Program-made: the position numbers and the translations under genes | The notes under the pieces: generated by a model | Databases searched by the model: none | The model's input: the letters and a program-made list of their open reading frames with translations, nothing else | Told to the model about the DNA's origin: nothing | Part shown: piece after piece, positions 16,114-24,700 of the stretch | Layout: each line of letters starts with the position of its first letter | Numbering within the stretch: the first letter of the stretch is position 1 | NCBI GenBank assembly: GCA_963783105.1 | Contig: CAWAMI010000004.1 | Location: forward strand, 372,001-436,000 | Direction of reading: 5' to 3' | DNA length: 64,000 nt | Source: JAVEDQ01 sp963783105 | Lineage (GTDB): Bacteria > Actinomycetota > Actinomycetes > Frankiales > Frankiaceae

Positions 16114-16989
16114 ATGAATCAAGCAGTCAAGGTCGGCATGGGAGTGGGCGGCGGTTACGCCCTCGGCCGGCGCAAGAAGATGAAGCTGGCCATCGGGCTC
16201 GGCGCGTGGTTGCTCGGCAAGCGCATCCGGCTCGACCCGCAGGCGCTGCTCGTCGAGGGCATGCAGAAGCTCGCCCAGAACCCGGACATCATGAAGCTGT
16301 CCGACGAGGTGCGCGGGCAGCTGTTCCAAGCCGCCCGGGCCGCGGCCACGAAGGGCCTCACCGACCAGCTGAACATGCTGACCGAGACCCTCAACAAGCA
16401 GGCCGAGTCGGTCCGTCAAGGTGCCGAAGAGGGTCAGAAGGCGATCGAGGAGACCGGCGAGGTCGCGGGTGACACGCTCGAAGGTGCCGGCGACACGATC
16501 GACGGAACGGTCGAGGGCGTGGGCGACACGGTCGGCGGTCTGACCGGCGGCGCACCCGACGAGGACGAGGACGTCCGGGACGAGGACGAGTCGGACGAGC
16601 CGCGGGCCGAGGAGGAGTCGGAGCAGCCGCGGGACGAGGACGCGGAGGACGAGGGTTCGGGTCAGGAAGACGTCGGGCTCGAGACCCGCGGTCGCAGGAC
16701 CGGTTCGTCACGGAGCAGCAGCGGTACGGGCAAGCGTGCCGCTACCGCGCGGAGCGGCAGCAACGGCTCGACCGCGAGCGGGCGCAAGCCACGTTCCGGC
16801 GCTACGTCGTCGCGCAGCGGCGGGGAGTCCCCGCGCACCGCGAAGAAGAGCGCGACCCGGTCGTCCCGCGCGAAGTCGTCGGACGACGACGCCCCCCGCC
16901 GACGTCGGGCCGAACGCCCGGCCGGCCCGTCCGACGGCGACGACGAGCGGCCGCGCCGGTCCCGCCGGACCGCCGCCGCCCAGCGCTGA
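16114..16989 (+). CDS. gvpY: Gas-vesicle-associated protein, GvpY-like, with basic low-complexity tail
   Basis: 291 residues from ATG 16114 (MNQAVKVGMGVGGGYALGRR), which has GAGAGG upstream. The first 110 residues contain a glycine-rich hydrophobic segment with YALGRRKKMKLAIGLGAWLL and a helical region (QKLAQNPDIMKLSDEVRGQL). Residues about 150-215 are acidic; the last 75 are rich in Ser, Arg, Lys and Gly. Position between gvpG and the SRPBCC gene matches Streptomyces gvpY, which has no known function. The short hydrophobic stretch could anchor it to membranes or vesicles. Name by synteny only. Confidence 0.65.
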   Translation: MNQAVKVGMGVGGGYALGRRKKMKLAIGLGAWLLGKRIRLDPQALLVEGMQKLAQNPDIMKLSDEVRGQLFQAARAAATKGLTDQLNMLTETLNKQAESVRQGAEEGQKAIEETGEVAGDTLEGAGDTIDGTVEGVGDTVGGLTGGAPDEDEDVRDEDESDEPRAEEESEQPRDEDAEDEGSGQEDVGLETRGRRTGSSRSSSGTGKRAATARSGSNGSTASGRKPRSGATSSRSGGESPRTAKKSATRSSRAKSSDDDAPRRRRAERPAGPSDGDDERPRRSRRTAAAQR

Positions 16990-17014
16990 CCCCCAGAGAG
17001 AGACCTGATAGCTC

Positions 17015-18217
17015 ATGGCAACAGGAACCCAGTCCAAGTCGACGTCGCTGTCGGACATGTGGAGCGGCGTCCAGAATGCGGCGAGCAAGAACTCGGCGAC
17101 CGAGAAGCTGCTCGGCGCCGCGCAGAACTTCGTCGGAGCCCAGGCCCAGAAGGCGATGACCTCGGTCGGTGAGAAGGCCGGCACTCTGACCCAGAAGCTG
17201 ACCGACTTCAGCGAGGGCAACAGCGAAGGCATGGGTGGCCTGCTCGGCAAGGGCGCGGAGAAGGTCGCCGAGGGCGACGACCCGGGCAAGGCGATGGTCA
17301 AGGCCGGAGGCGAGCAGCTCAAGGACAAGGTCAAGAACGTCTTCTCCCGCGGCAAAGGCAGCGGGACCCCGAAGGTCATCAACATCATCGAGGACATCAA
17401 CGTCGGTGTGCCGGTCCGGGTCGCCTACGACCAGTGGACGCAGTGGCAGGAGTTCTCGAAGTTCATGAAGGGCGTCCAGAGCGTCGAGGCGACCGAGGAG
17501 ACCAAGTCGAACTGGCGCGCCAAGATCGCGTTCTCGACGCGGAGCTGGGAGGCCACGGTCACCGAGGCGATCCCCGACCAGCGGATCGCCTGGACCTCGG
17601 AGGGTCAGAAGGGCAGCACGAAGGGTGTCATCACCTTCCACCCGCTCGGCGACAACCTGACCAAGGTGCTGCTCGTCATCGAGTACTACCCCCAGGGGTT
17701 CTTCGAGAAGACGGGCAACATCTGGCGGGCCGTCGGTCGGCGCGCACGCCTCGACCTCAAGCACTACCGGCGCTTCGTCATGACCCAGGGCGAGGCATCC
17801 GATTCCTGGCGGGCCGAGGTGCGCGAGGGCGAGATCGTCCGGACCCACGACGAGGTCGTGGAGGAGGAGGAGCGTCAGCGCGACGAGCAGGACCAGGGCG
17901 GCGAGCAGGACGAGCGCGCCGAGCAGGAGGAGCGCGACGAGTTCGACGACGAGCCGGAGGACGTCGAGGACGAGTACGACGAGCCCGAGGACGTCGAGGA
18001 CGAGTTCGACGACGAGCCGGAGGACGTCGAGGACGAGTTCGACGACGAAGCCGACGCAGACGAACCCGAGGACGTCGAGGACGAGTTCGACGACGAGCCG
18101 GAGGACGTCGAGGACGAGGCGGAGCCGGAGGACGCCGAACCGGAGCCCGAGCCGGCCCAGGGCCGCCGGGGTCGAAGCCGGCGCGGCGGACGTCGACGGG
18201 AGCCGGTCAACGCCTGA
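17015..18217 (+). CDS. gvpZ: SRPBCC/cyclase-like gas-vesicle-associated protein, GvpZ-like, with acidic repeat tail
   Basis: 400 residues. The N-terminal 115 residues are helical and glycine-rich. Residues about 120-260 are a START/SRPBCC (polyketide cyclase-like) domain: DINVGVPVRVAYDQWTQWQE, FMKGVQSVEATEETKSNWRA, GVITFHPLGDNLTKVLLVIE. After residue 275 comes a strongly acidic tail with repeats of DEFDDEPEDVE, ending in a short basic patch (RRGRSRRGGRRR). It follows the GvpY-like gene by 25 bases, as in Streptomyces clusters where gvpZ is this kind of protein. Ligand binding by the SRPBCC pocket is possible but unproven. Confidence 0.7.
   Translation: MATGTQSKSTSLSDMWSGVQNAASKNSATEKLLGAAQNFVGAQAQKAMTSVGEKAGTLTQKLTDFSEGNSEGMGGLLGKGAEKVAEGDDPGKAMVKAGGEQLKDKVKNVFSRGKGSGTPKVINIIEDINVGVPVRVAYDQWTQWQEFSKFMKGVQSVEATEETKSNWRAKIAFSTRSWEATVTEAIPDQRIAWTSEGQKGSTKGVITFHPLGDNLTKVLLVIEYYPQGFFEKTGNIWRAVGRRARLDLKHYRRFVMTQGEASDSWRAEVREGEIVRTHDEVVEEEERQRDEQDQGGEQDERAEQEERDEFDDEPEDVEDEYDEPEDVEDEFDDEPEDVEDEFDDEADADEPEDVEDEFDDEPEDVEDEAEPEDAEPEPEPAQGRRGRSRRGGRRREPVNA
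17938..18120 (+). repeat. Tandem GAGGACGTCGAGGACGAG-type coding repeat
   Basis: The acidic tail of the GvpZ-like protein is built from about five imperfect copies of an 18-30 base unit encoding EDVEDE(F/Y)DDEP. Near-identical DNA copies suggest recent expansion by slippage, so the tail length may vary between strains. Confidence 0.75.
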
Positions 18218-18236
18218 CGCGGGAACGCGTTGATCA

Positions 18237-18306
18237 GCCGTGGGTGGTGAGGTGACCCGGATTCGCCGGCGGAGCGGTCCGCGAGGGTCATCACACCGCC
18301 CACGGC
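18237..18306. terminator. 20-bp imperfect inverted repeat ending the gas vesicle operon
   Basis: The left arm (18237-18256) and the right arm (18287-18306) pair at 17 of 20 positions around a 30-base loop. It lies between the convergent gvpZ-like and serB genes, 20 and 32 bases from their stops. Likely a bidirectional terminator. Confidence 0.6.
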
Positions 18307-18337
18307 CGATCGTCGCGCCGGTCTCCGGCGGGTCGGC

Positions 18338-19549
18338 CTAGCGCTCGGCCAGGATCCCGTCCGCCTCGTCGGCGGCCTCGACCTCGTCGCGCGGGACTCC
18401 CAGCAGGAACAGCAGGGCGTCCAGGAACGGGACGTTGACCGATGCCGGCGCAGCGGCCCGCACCGCCGGCTTGGCGTTGAAGGCCACGCCGAGCCCGGCG
18501 ACGGCGATCATGTCCAGGTCGTTGGCGCCGTCGCCCACCGCGACCGTCTGCGGCAGCGGGACGCCGGCCTGCTCCGCGAACCGGCGCAGCGCCTCGGCCT
18601 TGCCCGCGCGGTCGACGATCGGCCCGAGCAGGCGCCCGGTCAGTCGTCCGTCGGCGACCTCGAGGAGGTTGGCGGCCGCGAAGTCGAGCCCGAGGCCGGC
18701 GGCGAGGGGTTCGACGATCTGCGAGAAGCCTCCCGAGACAAGTCCGATGCTGCACCCCATCCGGCGGAGCGTGCGGAGCAGCGTCGCGGCACCCGGGGTC
18801 AGAACCATGCGCGAACGGACCTCGTCCAGCGCCTCGACGGGTAGACCGGCCAGCAGTTCGACCCGGGCCCGGAGGCTTGCCGCGAACTCCAGCTCCCCGC
18901 GCATGGCCGCGGCGGTCACCTTCGCCACCTGGTCGCCGACGCCCGCCAGGGCGGCGAGTTCGTCGACCACCTCACCCTGCACCAGCGTCGAGTCGACGTC
19001 GAAGACGACCAGCCGCTTGCCGCGACGCACCAGCCCGGCGGGCTGGACCGCGAGGTCCACGCCGGAGTCGGCGGCGACGGCGGCGAGCTTCTCCCGCAAC
19101 GGGCCCGGATCGCCGCCGCTGATCGTCAGCTCGTAGGCGGTGACGGGGTAGCTCGCCAGCAGCTCGATCCGTTCGATGTTGCTCGAACAGGAGGCCAGCG
19201 CGTCGGCGACGGCGGCGAACGTCCCGGCGCCGACCGAGGGTGCCAGCAGGGTGACATGCTGACGGCCCGGCCCGGCGGAGGAGTCGCAGTCGTCGTCCGG
19301 CGGGGCGACGGCGACGTCGAGGTCGACGTCGAGCTCGGCGGCGACGCGGGCCAGCTCGTCCCGCAGCGGCCCGGATGCGCCGGCGTCGGCGTCCGGGGTG
19401 TCCACCCGGATGCCGAGCAGCAGAGCTCCTCGGACGGTCACCTGCTCGATGTCGACGAGCACCGCGCCGTGCCGGGAGAGCGAGGCGCAGAGGGCGGCGG
19501 TGACGCCGGGGTGATCCGGTCCGCGGACGGTCAGCAGCAGGCGTGGCAC
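18338..19549 (-). CDS. serB: Phosphoserine phosphatase with N-terminal ACT domains
   Basis: Dephosphorylates O-phospho-L-serine, the last step of serine synthesis. The 403 residues contain an ACT region (residues about 1-170; LLLTVRGPDHPGVTAALCAS at the start) and a HAD phosphatase domain. HAD motifs are visible: VVFDVDSTLVQGEVVDELA (motif I, nucleophile Asp), GLVSGGFSQIVEPLA (motif II) and TVAVGDGANDLDMIAVAGLG (motif IV). The protein matches actinobacterial SerB2 in length and order. ACT domains usually give serine feedback control. The start is ATG 19549; the next gene on this strand is 88 bases upstream. Confidence 0.92.
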   Translation of the reverse strand: MPRLLLTVRGPDHPGVTAALCASLSRHGAVLVDIEQVTVRGALLLGIRVDTPDADAGASGPLRDELARVAAELDVDLDVAVAPPDDDCDSSAGPGRQHVTLLAPSVGAGTFAAVADALASCSSNIERIELLASYPVTAYELTISGGDPGPLREKLAAVAADSGVDLAVQPAGLVRRGKRLVVFDVDSTLVQGEVVDELAALAGVGDQVAKVTAAAMRGELEFAASLRARVELLAGLPVEALDEVRSRMVLTPGAATLLRTLRRMGCSIGLVSGGFSQIVEPLAAGLGLDFAAANLLEVADGRLTGRLLGPIVDRAGKAEALRRFAEQAGVPLPQTVAVGDGANDLDMIAVAGLGVAFNAKPAVRAAAPASVNVPFLDALLFLLGVPRDEVEAADEADGILAER

Positions 19550-19637
19550 CGCATCACGGTATGCGGACGGGCATCGCCTTCTGGTCTCAGGAGACGCCGA
19601 CGCTAGTCCCAGGACACTCCGACGGCGCTCGAGCAGC

Positions 19638-20099
19638 TCACGCCTCGTCCTCGGTGTCGACGACGATCACCTCGGCTTCGGTGATGTGCCGGTTGATGCC
19701 CTCCGGGACCGAGCCGGTGAGCCGCCCGGCCAGACCGCGGCGGCCGACGTTGCCGACGACCACGTAGTCCGCGCCGCGGTCGGAGGAGACGCGACCGAGC
19801 ACCTCGAGGGGCTCGCCCTTGCCGGTCTCGGTCTCGACCTCCACCTCAGCCGCGGCCTTGGCCTTCTCCTCCGCCTCACGCAGCGCGGCCTCGGCCGGGT
19901 TCGATCCCCGGAACTGGTAGGCCATGTCGCCCATCTCGTCCTCGGCCGCCTTCTGGTCGTGATGGCTCGGCTCGAGGTAGGCGCTCACGATCAGCAGCGA
20001 GCCGCCCTTGTCGGCGGCCAGTCGGGCGGCCCTCTCCACGGCGCGGAATGAGGTGTAGGAGCCGTCGGTGCCGACGAGGACGAGCGGTCCGGAACTCAC
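19638..20099 (-). CDS. Universal stress protein (UspA family)
   Basis: 153 residues, one Usp domain. The N-terminus VGTDGSYTSFRAVERAARLA carries the ATP-site Asp, and the C-terminus has the G-2x-G-9x-G(S) nucleotide motif (GNVGRRGLAGRLTGSVPEGI). A charged helical insertion (residues about 55-90, KAAEDEMGDMAYQF and AEEKAKAAAEVEVE) is longer than usual. It probably binds ATP and helps survival under stress, in line with the many stress-signalling genes here. It stands apart from serB. Confidence 0.88.
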   Translation of the reverse strand: MSSGPLVLVGTDGSYTSFRAVERAARLAADKGGSLLIVSAYLEPSHHDQKAAEDEMGDMAYQFRGSNPAEAALREAEEKAKAAAEVEVETETGKGEPLEVLGRVSSDRGADYVVVGNVGRRGLAGRLTGSVPEGINRHITEAEVIVVDTEDEA

Positions 20100-20197
20100 G
20101 AGGCCTCCTGGGCGGTGGGATGGTGGCGGCTTGGAGTGATCTTCTCCCTCTCTGGCGCAGATCCTGCCATCGACGTTGTTGCATCGCGCACACCCCT

Positions 20198-20236
20198 CGA
20201 CAGCACCAGCGGTCCGGGTGACCGCTGGTGCTGTCG
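20198..20236. terminator. Perfect 17-bp hairpin after the glycosyltransferase gene
   Basis: Arms CGACAGCACCAGCGGTC (20198-20214) and its exact complement (20220-20236) enclose a 5-base loop. It lies 15 bases beyond the stop of the minus-strand glycosyltransferase gene. It has no U-tract but fits an actinobacterial terminator. Confidence 0.8.
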
Positions 20237-20250
20237 GCCTGCGGGCGGGG

Positions 20251-22410
20251 TCAGCTCGCGGGCTGGGTCAGGTCGTAGACGGTCGTCCCGCCGACGGTCC
20301 TTGCCGGGTAGGTCGACGCCACCCAGGACGCGATCTCCGAGCTGCTGTTGCTGCCGCCTCTCGACGGGCTACCCCCCATGCCGCCGGCGACGAAGTAGTG
20401 GATCTTGCCCTCGGCCACGTACTGCTGGAACTGGGCGAGGCTGGGGGAGGGGTCGCTCCCGTTGAACCCGCCGATGGCCATCACGGGCAGTCCGCTGGCG
20501 AGCTGATAGCCCGAGGCGGAGTTCGAGCCGACCGCGGCCGCCGCCCAGGTGTAGGAGTCGGCGTCCTGCTGGAGCAGGCTGACCATCTCCGAACTCGGGG
20601 TGCTGCCCTGGAGCAGGCCGCCGGCGCCGCCCGGCCCACCGAAGGCACCCGTGCCCTGCTGGCCCGTGCCCTGCTGGCCCGTGCCCTGACCCGGGAGCGC
20701 GAAGCCCGGAGGAATGCCCTGGGCCGTGCCGGTCCGGCCACCCTGCGCGCCGGGGCCGAAGCCCTGCCCGCCGCCCGGACCGCCGCCCGGACCGCCGCCG
20801 GCGCCGCCGCCCGGACCGAATGCGCCACCCGGACCGAATGCGCCACCCGGTCCGGCCGAGACGATCGAGCCGGTCTCGGCCGTGGTCGCGGTGTCCAGGG
20901 AGTAGGCGATCGGTCCGGCGAGCCCGGCGGCGAGGGCGACGACGACCACCACCGCACCGACCGTGCGAGCCAGCTTGGGCAGCGCCAGCGCCGCCGCGGC
21001 CGCGAGGCCGCCGACCAGCACCAGGGCACGGAGCCAGGGCACGAAGTCGGGCGTCCGGTCGAGCAGCACGTACGACCACGCGGCGGTCACCGACATCGTG
21101 ATCGCCAGTACCGCCCGGGCGGCGATCTCCGCGCGGCGGCGCCAGGCGACGACCGCACCGATGCCCACCATCCCGGCGACGGCCGGGGCGAGGGCCACCG
21201 TGTAGTACGCGTGGAAGATGCCCTGCATGAAGCTGAAGACGAGGCCGGTGACCAGCAGCCAGCCCGTCCAGATCAGCAGCTCGGCCCGGACGCGGTCGGT
21301 CCGCGGGGCGCGGCGGGCGAACCACAGCGTCGCACCGGCGAGCAGAAGCGCCGCCGGGAGGAGCCAGGCGATCTGACCGCCGATCTCGCTGCCGAACAAG
21401 CGACCGACGCCGGACTGGCCCCACATGCCGCCGCCGGCACCCCCGGCCGGTCCGCCGCCGCCGACGCTGCCGGTCTCGTCCCCCGTCAGGCGGCCGAAGC
21501 CGTTGTAGCCGAGGGTCAACTCGAGGATGGAGTTGTTCTGCGAGCCGCCGATGTACGGGCGGCTGGAGGCCGGGATCAGCTCGACCAGCGCGATGTACCA
21601 GCCGGCCGAGGTGACCATCGCCAGGCCGCCGATCAGCAGCTGCTTGGCGCGATGGAGCACCGTACGGGGGCCGGCCAGCAGGTACACGGCGGCCAGGCCC
21701 GGCACCACGAGCAGCGCCTGCAGCATCTTCGTCAGGAAGGCGAAGCCGATCAGCACGCCGGTGAGCACCAGCCATCGGGTGCGACCCTGCTCGACGGCCC
21801 GGCCGGTCGCGTAGGCCGCCGCGACGAGCAGCAGCACCAGCAGTGCGTCCGGGTTGTTGAACCGGAACATCAGCGTGGCGACGGGCGTGACCGCCAGGAC
21901 CAGCCCGGCGAGCAGGCCGGCGCTCGGCGTGAACGCACGGCGCACGGAGGCGTAGAGCAGCCCGACCGAGGCGACGCCCATCAACGCCTGCGGGGCGAGG
22001 ATCGACCAGGAGTTGACGCCGAACAGGCGGGCCGACAACCCCATCACCCACAGCGCGACCGGCGGCTTGTCGACGGTGATCGAGTTGGCGGCGTCGGAGG
22101 AGCCGAAGAACAGCGCCTTCCAGCTCTGCGAGCCGGCCTGCGCAGCGGCCGAGTAGAAGCTGTTGGCCCATCCGGATGCGGACAGCCCGTAGAGGTAGAG
22201 GGCCGCCGTGGCGACGAGCAGAGCGAGCAAGGACGGCCGCACCCACGACGGGTCGTCGGCGCGCCCGCGGAGCCAGCGCGGCAACCTGCGGCCGGGCCGG
22301 GAGCGCGGGACCGCGGGCTGTGCTCCGGGCGGTGCCGTGAGCCCGGGAGCGGCTCCGGAGTCGCGGGTGTCAGGGCCCCGGGAGTAGCCGGGCGGAATCG
22401 TCGTGGTCAT
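20251..22410 (-). CDS. GT39/PMT-type membrane mannosyltransferase (ArnT-like)
   Basis: 719 residues with about 11-13 membrane helices. After a disordered Pro/Arg leader, the first helix is followed by the lumenal loop GWANSFYSAAAQAGSQSWKA and SITVDKPPVALWVMGLSARL, the acidic/DKPP region of the PMT_2 fold. FNNPDALLVLLLVAAAYATG marks a later helix. The C-terminal third has a glycine-rich linker (GGAFGPGGAFGP, GGGPGGGPGGG) and an extracytoplasmic domain. Such enzymes move sugars from a polyprenyl carrier to proteins or lipids outside the membrane. The acceptor is unknown. It is followed by the hairpin at 20198-20236. Confidence 0.82.
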   Translation of the reverse strand: MTTTIPPGYSRGPDTRDSGAAPGLTAPPGAQPAVPRSRPGRRLPRWLRGRADDPSWVRPSLLALLVATAALYLYGLSASGWANSFYSAAAQAGSQSWKALFFGSSDAANSITVDKPPVALWVMGLSARLFGVNSWSILAPQALMGVASVGLLYASVRRAFTPSAGLLAGLVLAVTPVATLMFRFNNPDALLVLLLVAAAYATGRAVEQGRTRWLVLTGVLIGFAFLTKMLQALLVVPGLAAVYLLAGPRTVLHRAKQLLIGGLAMVTSAGWYIALVELIPASSRPYIGGSQNNSILELTLGYNGFGRLTGDETGSVGGGGPAGGAGGGMWGQSGVGRLFGSEIGGQIAWLLPAALLLAGATLWFARRAPRTDRVRAELLIWTGWLLVTGLVFSFMQGIFHAYYTVALAPAVAGMVGIGAVVAWRRRAEIAARAVLAITMSVTAAWSYVLLDRTPDFVPWLRALVLVGGLAAAAALALPKLARTVGAVVVVVALAAGLAGPIAYSLDTATTAETGSIVSAGPGGAFGPGGAFGPGGGAGGGPGGGPGGGQGFGPGAQGGRTGTAQGIPPGFALPGQGTGQQGTGQQGTGAFGGPGGAGGLLQGSTPSSEMVSLLQQDADSYTWAAAAVGSNSASGYQLASGLPVMAIGGFNGSDPSPSLAQFQQYVAEGKIHYFVAGGMGGSPSRGGSNSSSEIASWVASTYPARTVGGTTVYDLTQPAS
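20813..20848 (-). repeat. Perfect 18-bp tandem duplication in the Gly-rich linker
   Basis: Two identical 18-base units (20813-20830 and 20831-20848) encode the doubled FGPGGA part of the glycosyltransferase linker. A separate pair of 15-base units at 20651-20680 encodes GTGQQ repeats. Both suggest recent slippage in a disordered linker. Confidence 0.75.
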
Positions 22411-22484
22411 GGCGCAACCCTCGGCGGCCGCGCTGGCACGCTCCTGAGATCAACCTGTGCTCTCCGTGAGAGCCGCCGCAGGGC

Positions 22485-24473
22485 TCAGGAGGCGGGAACC
22501 ACCTGCGTCCCGCCTGTCCGCACCGGCAGGTCGAGCCGGATGCCGGTGAGGGTCAGCCTGCTCACGGGACCCGTCGGGGGCTTGTAGGTCGGCGTGTCCA
22601 CCTGCTGCAGGTCGAGACGCAGCCGGTGCCCGGCGGGCAGCTGCCAGTGGTTCCCGTAGAGCGGGAGCCGCATGGTGCCCTTCAGCGGGTCGCCGTAGAC
22701 GAAGTCGAGCCTGTAGACGCCCCGCGTGATCAGCAGCGGCGTGCCGTCCGGTCCGACGTCCCACACCCGGGCGGCGACGACGCCGGTCGCGCCCGGGGTC
22801 GCCGTGTAGTTGGCGGTGACGGTGCCGATGCCCACGGTCGTCCGGGGCGCGGGCAGCGGCGCGGACGTCGCCCGGTACCCGAACCGTCCGCTCGGAGCCG
22901 CCGGTGTCGTCCCGACCGTGCACCCGCCGTGCGTCGACGGCGAGAGCGGGAGCGTGCTTCCGACGATCGCATCGGTCTTGACCCCGTCCGGGTCGCCGGC
23001 CCCGCTGGTCGGGGACAGGGTCGCCTTCTTCTTCGGCCGCACCGACAGGGTGCCGACGCCGAGCTCTTGGGGTGAGGAGGCGACGACCTCCTGCGGGTCG
23101 GGTGAGGGGTTGGCGGTGCAGTCGGTCATCTGGCTGGCCACGGTGGTCGCCGCCGGTTGCGCCCCGTTGATCTGCTGCTGCAGGAACGTCCAGGCCTGGT
23201 CGTTGATCCGGTGCCAGGTGCCGGGCTTGTTCTGGGCCCTGCTGTGGCCGATGTCGGCGAACCGGGCCTCGACCGGCCAATTCTGATCGAGCCCCTTGAG
23301 GTAGGTGAACATGCGCGTGGACTCGACGGCGGGGAACAGGTCGTCGGTCCAGCCGGACACGGTGAACACGGCGGTCCTCCGCCCGGCCGCCTTCTGCGCC
23401 GCCCAGCCGGGCGAGTAGTAGGCGGAGTGCCAGTGCGAGAAGGCGTGCCGGACCTGCCCGACCAGCGGGCCGTCCGTCCGCGGCGCCACCGAGTACGGCT
23501 CGCCCGCGGCCAACCGGCCGAGCCAGGCCGAGAACGGTTCCGTCGGCGGGTTGGTCTCGGGGTCGGGCGGCAGGTTCTGCGGGGCCGTGTTGGTCCCGTC
23601 CTCGAAGGTGCCGCTGGCCCTGCCCTTGGCGTAGAGACCGGCGATGTAGCTGGTCTTGCCGACGCCGAAGGGGTTGCCGTCGCCGTTGCGATTGCGCTGC
23701 GGTCCGGATGAACTCGTGTACGGGGTCGGTCCGCGTCCGCTCGGGGCCAGCGAGTAGGCCAGGTCGGTCCACGGGTACTTCGGGACCGCGACCTGGACCT
23801 GCAGGACGGGCAGCGTCGGGTCCACGGTCCTCGGGAAGGTCCACGTCGGCTCGGCTGCCTGCAGCCAGCTCTCGCCGCCGCCGTAGGAGCCACCCGTCAC
23901 CGCGACCTTCGTCGGGTCGACACCGGGGAACTCCTTGGCGACCTTCGCGGCCAGCCATTGGGTGTCGCGGATCTCCACGTTCTTGTTCTTGACCCGGATC
24001 GTGCCGAACGGCGGGCAGTCGGAACCCTTCTTGGGGCAGGTGGTGCCGGGCGGCGTGGCCGGCTCGTAGGGCGCGCTCGCGCCGTCGTCGCCGAAACCGC
24101 GGGCGGTGTAGCTGAGCACGTAGTAGCCGTGGGCCGCGAACCAGTGCGAGTTCCAGTGCCACTTGTCCGCGTTGTCGGCCTCGTCGTTCGTCGACTCCCA
24201 CTCGTGCTTGTCGTTGCCGAAGCCGTGCAGCATCACGATCAGCGGGTGCGGGCCGGCGGTGCCGGCCGCGGGCTGGGTGACGTCGACGTCCATCAACGAG
24301 GTGTCGAAGCTGGGCACCTCTCCCGAGCAGATCGTCTGGCCTCCGTAGGGCGCGCACGTCAGCCCGAGCGGGGATGCGGCCGACGCGCGTGAGCCGGAGG
24401 GCCCGGCCGCCACGATGCTCACCCCTACCAGGGCCAGCAGGGCAACGAGCAGGGTTGCAGCGGTCCGACGCAT
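22485..24473 (-). CDS. Secreted S15/X-Pro dipeptidyl-peptidase-type (CocE/NonD) hydrolase
   Basis: 662 residues with a signal peptide (MRRTAATLLVALLALVGVSI, then an AxA-like cut near residue 34). The alpha/beta-hydrolase domain has the oxyanion stretch VMLHGFGNDKHEW, the nucleophile elbow GGSYGGG (Ser near residue 196) and a late histidine in ARFADIGHSRAQ. The C-terminal 220 residues are a jelly-roll (PepX_C) domain with YGNHWQLPAGHRLRLDLQQV. It is secreted and probably cleaves X-Pro peptides or esters. ATG 24473 gives a clean signal peptide. Confidence 0.85.
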   Translation of the reverse strand: MRRTAATLLVALLALVGVSIVAAGPSGSRASAASPLGLTCAPYGGQTICSGEVPSFDTSLMDVDVTQPAAGTAGPHPLIVMLHGFGNDKHEWESTNDEADNADKWHWNSHWFAAHGYYVLSYTARGFGDDGASAPYEPATPPGTTCPKKGSDCPPFGTIRVKNKNVEIRDTQWLAAKVAKEFPGVDPTKVAVTGGSYGGGESWLQAAEPTWTFPRTVDPTLPVLQVQVAVPKYPWTDLAYSLAPSGRGPTPYTSSSGPQRNRNGDGNPFGVGKTSYIAGLYAKGRASGTFEDGTNTAPQNLPPDPETNPPTEPFSAWLGRLAAGEPYSVAPRTDGPLVGQVRHAFSHWHSAYYSPGWAAQKAAGRRTAVFTVSGWTDDLFPAVESTRMFTYLKGLDQNWPVEARFADIGHSRAQNKPGTWHRINDQAWTFLQQQINGAQPAATTVASQMTDCTANPSPDPQEVVASSPQELGVGTLSVRPKKKATLSPTSGAGDPDGVKTDAIVGSTLPLSPSTHGGCTVGTTPAAPSGRFGYRATSAPLPAPRTTVGIGTVTANYTATPGATGVVAARVWDVGPDGTPLLITRGVYRLDFVYGDPLKGTMRLPLYGNHWQLPAGHRLRLDLQQVDTPTYKPPTGPVSRLTLTGIRLDLPVRTGGTQVVPAS

Positions 24474-24700
24474 GGTGCCCCCTCAGCACGCGCGGCCGAC
24501 CCGGCCTGTGCCGGGCGGCGCGTGTGGGTGGTTCCCGTCACAGCCGGGCTTCAAGCCCCGGTCCCTTCAAGCCCAGGTCCCGCCCCGATGGTCACGCTGC
24601 GTGCACGGAACCGCGGGACAGGCGCCGAGAAGGAGGCCATGCTGCTGCTCGGGCGCATGTCGAGACAGCGGGATGCGGCACAGGGGAGGGGTGCTCGTCG

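Noticed and set aside
20176..22587. 803-residue plus-strand ORF opposite the glycosyltransferase
   Set aside because: It has no membrane or domain pattern and consists of His/Arg/Gly-rich shadow sequence; the minus strand encodes a clear GT39-type protein.
22450..24489. Alternative minus-strand frame of 679 residues across the S15 peptidase
   Set aside because: Overlapping frame with Arg/Pro bias; the peptidase frame has signal peptide, nucleophile elbow and jelly-roll.
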